From Steinernema hermaphroditum (lineage: Eukaryota; Nematoda; Chromadorea; Rhabditida; Steinernematidae), in contig CM059622.1 of NCBI GenBank assembly GCA_030435675.1, forward strand, positions 8,556,001 through 8,620,000: DNA of 64,000 nucleotides, read 5' to 3'. Made by a program: the position numbers and the translations under genes. Below the pieces are notes generated by a model. The model was not told the origin of the DNA and did no database searches. It was given only the letters and a program-made list of their open reading frames with translations. Each line of letters starts with the position of its first letter. Within the stretch, counting starts at the first letter, position 1. Positions 9,349 through 20,441 of this stretch are shown here, piece after piece.

Positions 9349-11177
9349 CTAAAGTGCGAAGTTGACGAGCAAGAAGCAGAAAGGGAAAGGCGAGTGTTCT
9401 TCGTTGAAGACCGAGTTTTCGAATGTAGAGGGTACGAAAAGCTCAGACCCAGCGTCGCACCAAATGACGTCCTGTACGAACCACTTCCAGGATTGTCCGT
9501 CCCAAACTGATGGGAAGAATAGGTTGGACGGCCAGTAGGGAATCCCTAGTATACCTTGCGCGCGATGATGCGCCATGTGCGAGACGACATCCGCGATGAT
9601 GCGTGGCGGTGGAACCGCCCAGACAAACTCGCCAGTCCATGACGATGCGAAAGCGTCGACGCCTTCCGCCCCAATGACCGCGTACCGAGCCAGAAAACGC
9701 GGACATTTTGCATTTTTCGAGTTCGCGAAGGCATCTAGTGATGGCAGGCCCCATCGCTCCGTGCAATACGCGAAAAGTTCTTCTCGTATCCCCCAATCGT
9801 CTTTGTCTAACAGTCGACTAGCCTCGTCCGCTAGGGTGTTTTGGTCGCGCGGAACCCAAATCGGTTCGAGAACCGCTCCCAAACTTTCCATATGCTCAAA
9901 GATATCCTCTGCCATTGCTTGGAGCTTGGCAAGTGGGCTCCCTTTCTTAATAATGCTCAACCCCCCTTGATTATCTATTTGTACTACGACCCGAGCAGTG
10001 CGAATTTCGTTAGCAAACGCTTTCGCGGCGAAGTGCACGGCCGCTATCTCCCTGAACGTGCTGGACTCTGCGCGTTCGTCGGCCTCGAAATTGATGGCGG
10101 TTCTAATGGTTGCCCCGTCCGTACACCATAGGACTGCCCCGGCTCCTGTACCGGATGCATCTGTCGCTAACCTACGCGCTTCGACTACTTGGCTTAGTGA
10201 TTTATCATTCCTTTTTCGGACGTTATTCCACCACCATAGAAAATCTCGCCTTTCTTCCTGTGAAAGTGGGCGTTTCGTTCGCGCGGGAAGCTGGTCCATC
10301 TCCATGATAGCGGCGTGGAGGCTGCGCGATTTCAAAGAGCAAACAGGGCCGAACACAAAGCCAATAGAAGCTAGCGTCCCCACCAGCTGCATTCTATCCC
10401 GCTTTGTTGGGGATTTTGACTGCAAAATATCTGCTAATTTACAAAGTAGCTTATGTACTCTTTTCTCGGAAACTTTGATTGAAAATTTTTCTAGGTGCAC
10501 TTCATATCCTAGCCATACCAAGCACTGTACCGGAGCCCACTGGCATTTGGATTCCGAAGTGACGATCCCAACTGAACGCAGGTCCTTACGAACTATCGAC
10601 ACTGCTGTTGCACACTGTGCTTTGACGGAGCGAAGATCAGGCCATCATCCAAATAGAGTGCACAGGAAATGCCTGCCTCTCGCCACTTACGTAGCAGAGG
10701 GTGAAAAATTTTGGTAAAGAGCATTGGGGCCGAAGAGAGCCCGAAAGGAAGCACGTTGAAGGTGTAGAATTTACCTTCCCATTGTATGCCTAGGAAACCT
10801 TAATCACTGGCCCTGATGTCTATGTGGTGGTAGCCTGACGTCATATCGAACGCAGCTAAATAACCGTTCTTAGGGAGCAAGGGTACAACGTTTTCGATTC
10901 GCTCAAAAGTAACAGACTTGTGCTCCAGGAAGTTGTTTAACCAGGACAGATCTACGATTAGCCGAGGTTTCGTACCATTATGGATCACCGCCATTGGGCT
11001 CACCACTCTTGGTTGTGTTAATGAGATACTAACTGCCCCGGCTTGCAGTAAAGAACAAATTTCGCGACTTGTGAACTCCATATCGCGTGCATTCATGCTG
11101 GCGTTCGCCTTATAAAAAGGGGGCACTGCTGCTCCTGTCTTGAAGGGGAGCGCGTAACCATTCTCGGTCACGTCCAA
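9349..11177 (-). pseudogene. DIRS/PAT-type reverse transcriptase and RNase H, broken
   Basis: The minus-strand frame 10800-11177 holds the first RT motifs (PRLIVDLSWLN, AAFDMTSGYHH). The next stretch holds the LPFG box and the catalytic YLDDG, and 9349-10602 holds the RT thumb, the RNase H core (LATDASGTGAGAVLW, QIDNQGG, ADEASR) and the DIRS-typical C-terminal region with DAFA. An in-frame TAA near 10798 and a frameshift near 10600-10620 split the enzyme, so this copy cannot make an intact RT. The order RT, RNase H, then tyrosine recombinase fits the DIRS superfamily. Confidence 0.85.
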
Positions 11178-11204
11178 AATCCAGCGCGGACTATTTAATT
11201 CCTC

Positions 11205-12049
11205 CTAAAACTTTAAGAAACTGTTCAACTTACCGACAACAGTTATTGACGATGTATCCACCGGACCTTGGGTTTCATTGGCGGGAAGAGCTCTGTCCAT
11301 GCGGACACTGTTTTGACATATGACCGAATCCGCGGCAGTTGAAGCACATTGTTGTGTTCGTCCTGGGTGGTCTTGCAGCAGGTTGGAAATTGTTGTAGCC
11401 AACGAACATCTGCTGTTGTAGGTGTTGGACTTGGGCCGCCAAACTTGCGACTGAGGGGTCCCTGTAGCCGAACGCAGTGGGAACGCGGGATCCGTTTCCA
11501 CCGCCCCTCTATAAGGCATAACATATGATTTATGACTGGAGCATCCTGCGTCAGATACCGGAAAGGGCCGTTTCCTTCCTGTTGCGCCGCTGAGCGTGGC
11601 TGGCTTTACGACGTCGATCTCGTTGAACTTATCCGCCTCCGTCACGCACTGCGCTAACGACAGATCGGGGTGGGCCGCTTGTCGGTCCTCAAAAAAAACT
11701 TGAAAAACGCTGGCTGCGCGTCGGCCTTTCGCAACAGGAGGTTCCGCGCCTTAATATCATCCAGAACTGCGCTCAGTGCTTCGTTTCCGCCGATCTCTGC
11801 GTTCAACTGGTTCAGTCGGTTGATCCAGGAAGCGTTAAGTTGTACTTGGACATCCAAACGCGCGCTTTTCAACGGCTTTTCAGTCACAGCCGACTGGTTT
11901 TGTCGCGCTTCAATGGAGTCGACTTTTTCCGCGACTTGTTGCACTGCCAGGATCAGGCGGCTGATCGGATCTCCATCCGTGTGCTCTTCGAGCGGTTTGC
12001 TCATGTTACAATCGACCGATAACACTCGGTGCATTCGGGAGATACTCAC
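11205..12049 (-). pseudogene. Gag-like region with CCHC knuckle, frame-broken
   Basis: Upstream of the RT on the same strand. The frame 11654-12049 encodes a 131-aa helical protein starting MSISRMHRVL, like an element gag N-terminus. The following part is split between frames. One of them, at about 11300-11330, shows a zinc knuckle (CFNCRGFGHMSKQC, C-x2-C-x4-H-x4-C). Such knuckles bind element RNA in retroelement gag proteins. The frame changes suggest decay. Confidence 0.6.
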
Positions 12050-12373
12050 GTTTCTCTCGTTGCTGCTCCCTGGTGGAGATCTATTACACGACCGGTGGAC
12101 GCCGGTGCCGCGTTTACCCTGTAACGGAATCGTTACTAACTGACTGTGAAAGCTCTAACACGCTGTTTCACCGCGAAACGCACTATCGTGTCCCAGATGG
12201 ACAGATCTATGGGTCTCCTTGAGAGAAGTCTAACCAGGATACTTCGACTGGTGAATGCTCAGACCGGAAACCTCGCGGTCTATACTATTTGCCAGGATAC
12301 CTTCGACTGGCACTACCACGCTACACACAAATTTTCGACCACTACCAAAAGACTAACGTAAATATCTACTACC

Positions 12374-12412
12374 AAGTACGTATACCGACAATACGCACTA
12401 GCGTCTCAAACA
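12374..12412 (-). repeat. Split direct repeat, outer copy
   Basis: GTATACCGACAATACGCACT and flanks, matching 9017-9053. It lies upstream of the gag-like region and may mark the 5' end of the DIRS/PAT element on the minus strand. Confidence 0.6.
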
Positions 12413-12501
12413 AGTGTGGTTCAACGTATGGCATTCGCCGTAGCACCGGTCCTGAACCGATCCCCCTGCGGTGTAATATGTCGTCATACTGTACTGTACT
12501 A

Positions 12502-12725
12502 ACAAGGGAACCACTCCAAGTGCCCCGCGAGTTAAGAACTGAGATGTGGCGCGCCTTGTACACGGTCTTCTAACTAAGCAAACGCACATAGTCTCGCCGG
12601 TCCTAAATCACTTGGGCTACCCTAAAGATGGTGACAAAGTTGCAAAAATTCAGCCCCCAGGTACTAGTAGCAGTGAACCGCCTTTGAGAATGGCGTCTAT
12701 GTGGTCAAGTGGTAAGACTGCAGGT
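12502..12725 (+). repeat. Solo copy of the AACAAGGGAACC tRNA-like repeat
   Basis: Starts ACTAACAAGGGAACCACTCC and follows the outer part of the 5267-6750 foldback arms, including TATGTGGTCAAGTGGTA, but the tRNA-like part breaks off after the A box. It lies next to the foldback that begins about 12757. Confidence 0.75.
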
Positions 12726-13049
12726 TATGAAACTTTTGCTCGCAGAGTTAGTTTTTTATTTTGTTTTTCTTCTTGTTCTGAGTGTAAATTTTACGTTACC
12801 TTACTTCTACCTATTTTCAAACGTATTATTGTTGAGGTGCAAAGGTGATAGATGACCAAATGGCAACATTGAAATTTACACTGATACAGAAAGCGGCAAA
12901 ACATGGCGTGTCTTCATGTACTAGATGTCCTGATTACGCTCTAAAAATATTAGCTACTGTCGACTACATTATGGCTAAAACTGGCCTGAAGATGACGACC
13001 TTTATGTAAAAAGGTATAAGGGGATGATAAATCTGTCCGATGGTCTGTG

Positions 13050-13120
13050 TTCCAATCGTTGAGTGGTAAGAGTATGGTTCAAAGGGCAATTCACCCGGGT
13101 TCGATTCCCACCAAGTACTG
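13050..13120 (+). repeat. tRNA-like sequence
   Basis: Has GTTGAGTGGTAAGAG (A-box-like) and GGGTTCGATTCCC (B box) at tRNA spacing, followed by a TTTTT run. The acceptor stem does not close well. It sits inside the 12757-13995 foldback, like the tRNA-like stretch in the 34-kb foldback. Confidence 0.55.
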
Positions 13121-13189
13121 AAATTTTTAACTTTTATTACATTACATTTACTCTTGAATCAGTGACATTCGTCATGCAAGATATCTCAT

Positions 13190-13635
13190 AAAGCTCAAAG
13201 GAGAACCGTATATCACCGTAGTAGCTGCTGATCTTCTTTTTTCGGCGCAGAGCGCGACGTCCGAATTGAAGACAGCTATCCCATCAATGTGCGCGGGCTT
13301 CGAAGCGACAAAGAGGCTGTATCCAGAAGATGCGCGGTGGTGGAGCATAACAGGCGACGTGGAGTCCCGTCTTCGGTGCGGTTGACGGAGCAGACTTCGG
13401 AGTTGGAGCGATTCTTCAACTTGAGTGGACAGCGCAGGTGGTCGGGCGATGCTGACGGTCTTCTTGGCGAGATATAATTCGGCTTACGTTCCACGCCAGC
13501 CACGACGGATTGGAACGGGGCGATCATTGTGCCAACAACGACGGCCGAGAACAACCGGTTACTCAACTCATTCCGCTCAGACAGCCTCAGAGAGAGCGAG
13601 TGGATGACCCGACCAATCTCTGGGAACACAAATGA
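13190..13635 (-). mobile_element. Degenerate solo LTR
   Basis: Shares the order of blocks of the LTRs at 36.3-37.7 kb: a CATCAATGTGCGCGGGC block, GCCAACAACGACGGCCGAGA, and CTCAGACAGCCTCAGAGAGA. It is more diverged and lacks internal sequence. Confidence 0.65.
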
Positions 13636-14193
13636 AAGACCGAACTTTTATCTAACTGTCTTTTACTGTATTCTGTTACAAAAAAACACGTGAGAAAATG
13701 AAGAAGCCAATTTTGCATATGTATTTCATGTCTTTGCGTCTACATAAAAGTCATCTAAAGGTCAGTTTTAGTCACCATGTAATCGACAGATGCTAATATT
13801 TTGCGAAAGCAATCAGGACATCTAGTGCGTGAGGTCACCATGTCCTATTTTTGTTTAGCCGCTTTCTGTATCAGTGTAAATTTCTGTGTTGCCAGTTGGT
13901 CATCTGTCACCTTTGCACCTCAACAATAATCCGTTTGAAAATAGGTAAAAGTAAGGTAACATACAATTTACACTCAGAACAAGAAGAGAAACAAAAGCAT
14001 GGATATGAGAAAAAAATAAGTCAGAAATGGTGGAACTGCTCAGTGGAATCGAAGATCTTGTCGGCGAAGGTGAAGTGAGTGCCGTAGAAACCGTGCAAGA
14101 GTTGGTAATAATAGACGAAGAAGCAGAAGAAGCAGGTGGCAACATGGTGTTTGCAATCTGGGATTGGGAAAGTTATATCCCCTAAGACCACCC

Positions 14194-15335
14194 TTAACTT
14201 ACGCTAGATTCATAATATCTCATGATACGATCAACCGATATTGATTTCGAAATACCGTCAAGTACTACCGTCTTCTTGCTCTTCGATACTTCTTTTATCA
14301 CAAACGGCCCAGATCTGTTAGCCTCGAGAACATCGCCCTTGCGACTTAGCTTACGATCGTTTTGCAGAGTCACTTTATCACCGACCTCATAACATTGAGG
14401 GTTATGAAGCTGATCGTAACGAGCCTTGTATTTTGATTGTTCATTGATAATATTCTCTCGAGCCTTCTTTCGCACATTCGCTAGCTCTTCTAACCGTTTA
14501 AGTCGTTCTTCGTGCAGAGCTTTTTCTTGCGATTCAAAAACGTCAATATCGTCTTCAGTGAACCGGAAGTCATCGTTTTCTTGTCGGTACAACTCAATAT
14601 CTTGCGGCCAGATCATCTTTCGGCCTGTCACCAGCTCGAAGGAGCTGTAACCGGTGGCTCTGGTCGTATGAGAACGTATGCTCATCAAAATCAGTGGCAA
14701 TTGGATATGCCAATCAACTCTCTTCTCTAGCGACTTGACCAAAAGATCTTTTATAGTTCGGTTCATCCGCTCCACAAGCCCATTTGTTTGTGAGTGGTAG
14801 GGTGTGGAGACTCGGCGATCTATGCCCATACGATCTGCCAATTCCTTAGTGACTCCAGCAAACTCCGTTCCCTGATCACTTATGATAACCTTCGGCATGC
14901 CGAACACTGATATTACATCAGTGATCAAGAACTCGGCGATCAGTGCAGAACTTTTCCCGGGAATGGCTTTCGCGATAGGGAATTTCGAAAAATAATCCAC
15001 TGCAACGACTGCGTAGCGGTTTTTGCGGGGGGTAATCGGCAACGATATTAGATCAATGCCGTACTGGAAAAGTTAATCTCTATCACTAAACCGAACCTCG
15101 GAAACTGTGAAAACGAAAAAATCACACCCAGAGCAATAATAAAGGGACTGCTTCTGGTGGGATTCGAACCGGAAACCAAAATATTAATCTCTTAACTACC
15201 ATAGAAAACGGTTCGTGCGGAGGGCGAATCGGTCGCAGCTCCGTTGACACCTTTAACGATACTCGGTTCATTTGACAGTTGTGACATCGCTGGATGTAAG
15301 TGACAACGTCGTCTTGAACACGATCCCAATAGTAT
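14194..15335 (-). pseudogene. Ty3/gypsy-type integrase relic
   Basis: The frame 14194-15042 encodes a retroviral-type integrase core with the DDE triad in VAVDYFSKFP, IISDQGTEFAG and GLVERMNRTIKD. A C-terminal chromatin-binding region follows (KVTLQNDRKLSRKG, GPFVIKEV). Upstream, at 15230-15335, the matching zinc-binding segment survives (IQRCHNCQMNR), but a tRNA-like repeat at 15061-15225 separates it from the core. No gag, protease, RT or LTR was found with it. The core frame is open, but the polyprotein is not. Confidence 0.85.
15061..15225 (-). repeat. tRNA-like repeat inserted in the integrase
   Basis: On the minus strand contains TATGGTAGTTAAGAGATTAA and GGTTCGAATCCCACC at tRNA-like spacing, followed by AGAAGCAGTCCC. 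It interrupts the gypsy integrase between its zinc-binding segment and catalytic core, so it is a younger insertion. It ends near an AG that mimics a splice acceptor. Confidence 0.5.
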
Positions 15336-15365
15336 CTATACAGATTCGGTTCGAAGATTTTGGAA

Positions 15366-16564
15366 GATTCGATTCAAATTCCATATAGTCGACGCGGAAA
15401 ATCTTATGCAGAAATCGGGAATGGCCCCGCAACGAAAATTTTTGGCGCGAAAAGTGCCTAGCGGTCGATTTACAAGGGGATTTCGGAGTTTCGGCAGACA
15501 ATCGTGAAAATCTCGTGCAGTTTCACGGTTTCGATGAAAAAAAAACCGTACAACTGTTCTCCAGGCTCTGGCGAGCATTTTGCGCCCTGGATTGTCGGAA
15601 TTCGCTGCGTTTCAGATCCTATACGTTTTTACGATAGCAGTGTTGTTCCACGCGGAGACTGACCTCAATATTGATCGTTTTTTTTAGATATTTTACCTTC
15701 AAAATAGCAAAATGAACAAGGAAATAACAAGAAAGATCATTAATCGGTTGCATATGAATCCAACTCTTCTTCCGATGAAGAGCGATAAGCCATACCGGCA
15801 AATGAACCTGTATGTAGGTTCAGCAACTCAGTCTCTTTGTTCTGCGCATTTCTATAGAAGCCTCTAATATACGAAGCTGGAATAGATTCACAAGCTTCTC
15901 GGGTAAGATTCATCACGGTGGCGATCTTGTCTTGAAGTACGAGATGGTCTCGCACATAGCGCTTCACTCTAGCGCTTCATAGCGCTTTTAACCCCAGACT
16001 TGTTCGATTGGATTTAATTCTGCGTGATAAGGGGGGAATCGAACCGGCTTAACCCCATGCGACGCACGCATTTCGTCGAAGAATCGTTTGATGAAGTCAT
16101 GCGCAGAACAAAGAGACTAAGTTGCTGAACCTACATACAGGTTCATTTGCCGGTATGGCTTATCGCTCTTCATCGGAAGAAGAGTTGGATTCATATGCAA
16201 CCGGTTAATGATCGTTCTTGTTATTTCCTTGTTCATTTTGCTATTTTGAAGGTAAAATATCTAAAAAAAAGATCAATATTGAGGTCAGTCTCCGCGTGGA
16301 ACAACACTGCTATCGTAAAAACGTATAGGATCTGAAACGCAGCGAATTCCGACAATCCAGGGCGCAAAATGCTCGCCAGAGCCTGGAGAACAGTTGTACG
16401 GTTTTTTTTCATCGAAACCGTAAAACTGCACGAGATTTTCACGATTCTCTGCCGAAACTCCGAAATCCCCTTGTAAATCGACCGCTAGGCACTTTTCGCG
16501 CCGAAAATTTTCGTTGCGGGACCATTCCTGATTTTTGCATAAGATTTTCCGCGTCGACTATAGG
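15366..16564. mobile_element. Tc1/mariner-derived foldback with transposase remnant
   Basis: Terminal inverted repeats of roughly 460-480 bp start TATAGTCGACGCGGAAAATC at 15370 and end with the complement at about 16563, with TA at both borders as in Tc1/mariner insertions. The centre (15960-16110, minus strand) still encodes the end of a DDE transposase, DFIKRFFDEMR then PPYHAELNPIEQVWG, whose NPIE motif carries the last catalytic acidic residue. A stop follows directly. The element is a non-autonomous deletion derivative of an IS630-Tc1-mariner transposon. Confidence 0.8.
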
Positions 16565-16650
16565 TTTGGGAAAGGGCGCTGTGCCAGTCGGGCACTGGCG
16601 AAGCGGAACTGCGCTTTTCCGCGCAGGGAGCGCAGCGAAACGGAGCGGAA
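16558..16650 (+). repeat. Dispersed GCGCCAGTC...CTGGC repeat, copy 3
   Basis: TAGGTTTGGGAAAGGGCGCT and GCACTGGCGAAGCGGAA match the copy at 4040-4120 closely. It directly abuts the right end of the 15366-16564 foldback. Confidence 0.65.
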
Positions 16651-18434
16651 AAAAGTATGTGATGGCCTTTAAAGTCTCGCGTCTCGCCAAATGTTCCCGT
16701 CTCGATTTTTCCCTTTCAGTTGCAGTTGCTTTCGGTTTCCCTTTCGAGCGGTTGCAAATCGGTCGTTTTTCTTCTTTTCTTCGTTTTTCTACACAATTTT
16801 GACCACGGACTATGGTCGCCGTAAAATCAATGCGCCTGCAATGTGCACGTGGTGGGACCACCAGACTACTATAATTTTGTCGTTCTGCTGACTTTTACAA
16901 TGGAAATCGCAGAGTCTCTATCTTGTTTCGTTGATTTTGCGCGATCTACGAGGTTTCGCAGAAATCCAAACGTTGATTTTGCGCAGAATTGAACGCCGCG
17001 TCGAATGAACTATGGCTCACTGCTGGAAACTCACTCCGCGTGCCGGAATTGAACGGTCTATAAAACAGACTACCATCCTAAGCCAATTTAACGTCATACA
17101 CGCGGGTTATTCATCACTGTCACTGCTATCAGAGTCGCTCGTACTGCGATCTGAGTTCCTGCGCACTGTAACGCTTGTTAAAGAACCACTTTTGCATCAT
17201 TCAAGCTTGAGGTTGAAGCTACTAGTAAAAATCCAACGTTCGATCCTAGCGTAGGGAGCTTGTAGTAATCTTGGGTTTTCCAGATTCCATGGGTATATTG
17301 AAGTGTCATGAGCCTTGTGTCAGCTCTAAAAGGCTTGAAAGTTAAGGCAGCGCATATTTTTCAAGCGGAAAAGGCGCCTCAGGTCACATTACATGGTACT
17401 AAAATAATAATCGCTTAATAACTCCACGTTCGCGCCACCAAATTGCACCAACTAGGGTTCATTCGAACGAGAAAGTTCTAATCTTCAAAATCAACGTTCA
17501 GTTTTCCAAAATACCCTCTACTTCACGAGTTATGCATAATTCTTTGTCGCGGCTCCAAAATTCAATGGCGAAACGCGTGCGACGTTTCCTAGAAGCGCAC
17601 TTTTCGTGGCATGAGCCTTGACCCATTGATTTTACGGCGACCATAAACTGTTTCCGAAAGTACAAATGACCCTTTACATTATTCGTTTTTCGATGTTTTC
17701 CGAGTGTCACGCTGTTTCTGGTGTAAATTTCACTGAGTGGTTCTCATAAATAAGTTATAATTCTTCGACTATTTTCGATGATTGTCGCACCAAGCCCAAT
17801 TTTATGCTTCATAACATCGCATGCGACGCTATGGTGAAGGTACCTGTGGACGACGGCTTCGCGTATTCTGATGAAAAGACAACTGTGTCTGGCGCCCAAT
17901 CCAGGCTTTTCCCTCCGTCCGTGTTTCGGCCTTTTTTCCAAGTGAAGGTTGCTCCTCATGCGTCCATGTTTTGGCGTCAGCGAGAACGTGAAGGTAGCAC
18001 AAGGGTCGCTCTTAAGCGCATTACTGAGAACGTTATTCTCATTTTTCCGAAGCGATTTTATTTGAAAGAAACTCGTATCGATATCGAGTGCACCCCTTGT
18101 TCAGGACAATTATCGAAAAACTACTTTGCGCCTGTGAGTTTTTTCATTTCACGACGAAACTATAGCACGTATAAATGCATTTAGGTTAACCGTCAGTACC
18201 AGTCAGTCACGCGGAAGTTAGCGTTTGGGGGATATGATGACGAAAGACGCGATTCTGCGAACCCCGCTTCTCTTGAAAATTTCTATAATAACTCCACACT
18301 TTCATCGGTTGCGAAACTCTTTTCAGCTATTATCATTGCGGTTGCGTTTTTTCTTCTCGTTAAGCGCGTCGTAAGCATATACGAGATCGTAGATTAATGC
18401 TCTACAATGTGTTTGTATAGAGATTTTCTATTGT
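16651..18434. other. AT-rich intergenic region, no gene seen
   Basis: No coding exon could be supported. A 21-bp motif around ATGGTCGCCGTAAAATCAATG at about 16810 recurs inverted at about 17626-17646, which may mark another decayed inverted-repeat element. Confidence 0.5.
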
Positions 18435-19216
18435 ATAGTCGGATCACAAAATTGGTGACATTTTTTCGATTTGGTCCCACAACGCTTTTTTTGCGCGCGC
18501 CACCTCCAACGTCGCGTGTGGTCCTCCATTTTACAACGGGAAATGCAAATCGTCTGCATGTTTGGACTCTTTTAAGGGGGATATCACGCGAATCCCAGAA
18601 TTCTACAAGCAAATCGATGTTCCTCGGTTAATTGCGAGTCGATTGAGCCCAAAATTGTTGAAATTGAACGTGCACAAGAAGTTATTCTCATTTTCATCGC
18701 CAGATGCCGCGATATCAATGCACAAACCATGGTTTTGCGGTGTTTAGCGGTTTCTTTTGGAGTTTTCCCCGGTACAGAACATCTTTATCGGATTGAGATC
18801 ACAGTAGTATGGCGGAAGTTACGACAGTTCCACTCCTGACCCCCTATTCCCTTCGTCGACCCAACCCATATTTCTGCGAAAACTCCAAAAGAAACCGGCG
18901 AAACACCACAAAACCATGGTTTGTGCATTGATATCGCGGCATCTGGCGATGAAAATGAGAATAACTTCTTGTGTACGTTCAATTTCGACAATTTTGGGCT
19001 CAATCGACTCGCAATTAACCGAGGAACATCGATTTGCTTGTAGAATTCTGAGATTCGCGTGATATCCCCGTCAAAAGTGCCCAAACATGCAGACGACTTG
19101 CATTTCCCGTTGTAAAATGGAGGACCACACACGACGCTGGCGCCGCGCGCGCAAAAAAAATGGCGTGGTGGGACTAAATCGAAAAAATGTCACCAATTTT
19201 TTAATCCGACTATAGT
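18435..19216. mobile_element. Complete TATAGTCGGAT foldback MITE
   Basis: Begins TATAGTCGGATCACAAAATT and ends with the complement (AATTTTTTAATCCGACTATA). The arms are about 330 bp each (18435-18760 and about 18875-19216) and the centre about 110 bp. TA borders suggest Tc1/mariner-type insertion. No coding capacity. It lies about 140 bp upstream of the TATA box of the sperm-protein gene. A lone arm of the same family is at 3273-3600. Confidence 0.85.
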
Positions 19217-19354
19217 TGTTTGTATAGATGTGGTTGAATAGAAACGGCAAATTCTGTGCTCAACACTACATCGATCGGCTTCACTTGGCATGTACTTTTA
19301 CGTGTCTGTAATGAAAATGACGGCGCTAGACAGACAGTCGCGTCTGAGAAAAGC

Positions 19355-19362
19355 TATATAAG
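19355..19362 (+). promoter_or_regulatory. TATA box of the SSQ-like gene
   Basis: TATATAAG lies 46-53 bp before the ATG at 19408. The spacing suits a short 5' UTR and a strongly expressed single gene. Confidence 0.65.
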
Positions 19363-19407
19363 GCTTGGAGAACGAGTATCGGTTTTGTCCCGATCGGGTC
19401 CCCGACA

Positions 19408-20397
19408 ATGTCTGTTTCGTGTTACTTTGGTACTGGCGGAGGACCGGGGAAACCCGGCGGCGGAGCCGTATCTACTTACCTCACTCCCGGCGGCGCCCCT
19501 AGCGGCCCACCCGACGCTAATAACAATAACAACAATGGAATGAACCCACCCCCTGGCACTCCCGGTGCAAATCCACCCCCCGGCACTTCTGCGTACTTTC
19601 CTGCTCCTGGAGCGGGTGCCGGTGGCGGCACTGTATCGGCATACTTCACCCCGACAAGTCCCGGAGGCATGGGAGGTGGCGGTGTTCCTGCTTACGGAGT
19701 CCAAGGAGGTAAGCTTGTTCACTACATTTTGTAGGCACAATGTTTTTGCTTTCAGTTCCAGTGGACGTCGGAGCCTCGATGACTGCGCTTGGTGTCCCTA
19801 CTGCTGGTAGCGGAACCTCTACAATGACCGCTATTGGAACACCCGCTGGTGGAACCTCTACAATGACTGCTATTGGAGCAACTGCTGCTGGAGGAACCTC
19901 TACGATGACTGCAATCGGTGCCTCTGCTGCTGGTGGAACATCTACGATGACTGCCACTGGTGCTTCCGGTGCTCGTATGTTCTTACTGATTTCATTAAAA
20001 TCAGATGGTTTAAATTCCAGATGGAACTTCGACCATGACCGCTATTGGCGCAGCCCCTTCCGCAACCCCTTTGGGCGGTGGCGCTCCCGTTTTTTGTCCT
20101 GGCGGCGGAGCTCAGTCTACGTACTTCGGAGTCGGTGGAGCAGGAGCTCCTGGCACCGGCGGAGCTCAGTCTGCATATTTCGGCGTCGGTGGAGCAGGAG
20201 CTTCTGGCGTCGATGGAGCAGGAGCTTCTGGCGCCGGCGGAGCTCAGTCTGCTTACATGGGAGTTGGAGGAAGCTCTGGTAGAGGGCCGCCTGCTCCGAA
20301 CCCGGCTGCTGGTGGAATTCCCGGACAATCTACGTACTTTGGTGTCTCCGGTAATAACACTCCTGGTGCAGTTTCTGCATATTTCGCCCCCAAATAA
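19408..20397 (+). CDS. SSQ-like sperm-specific Gly/Pro-rich protein
   Basis: Three exons, 19408-19708, 19756-19974 and 20021-20397, joined by introns of 47 and 46 bp with GTAAGC/TTTCAG and GTATGT/TTCCAG borders and phase kept. The 298-aa product has no signal peptide. It is built of repeats: STYLTP and SAYFTP units in the first third, four or five GGTSTMTAIGA units in the middle, and GGAQSTYFGVGGAGA units at the end. STMTA and SAYFGVG repeats are what I recall of the nematode sperm-specific family class Q (ssq), whose function is not known in detail; expression is in sperm with major sperm protein. A TATA box and AATAAA frame the gene. Silk-like or cuticle proteins are the alternative. Confidence 0.75.
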
Positions 20398-20435
20398 TTA
20401 TTCTGTCATGTATATATCCCAGATTATTCGTAGTG

Positions 20436-20441
20436 AATAAA
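20436..20441 (+). terminator. Polyadenylation signal of the SSQ-like gene
   Basis: AATAAA 39 bp after the stop codon at 20395-20397. Confidence 0.75.

Larger units (their letters stand above)
12757..13995. mobile_element. Foldback element enclosing a tRNA-like stretch and an LTR fragment
   Basis: The arm at 12757-13005 is complementary to 13755-13995, for example GAGTGTAAATTTTACGTTAC and ATTGTTGAGGTGCAAAGGTG and their complements. The same arm sequence appears, again as an inverted pair, at 34080-34700. The centre holds a tRNA-like stretch at 13050-13120 and a degenerate LTR at 13190-13635, so the element has been invaded or is itself a composite. Confidence 0.75.

Noticed and set aside
17804..18184. 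126-codon open frame in AT-rich DNA
   Set aside because: No recognisable domain, no splice or poly(A) signals, and no codon pattern unlike background.
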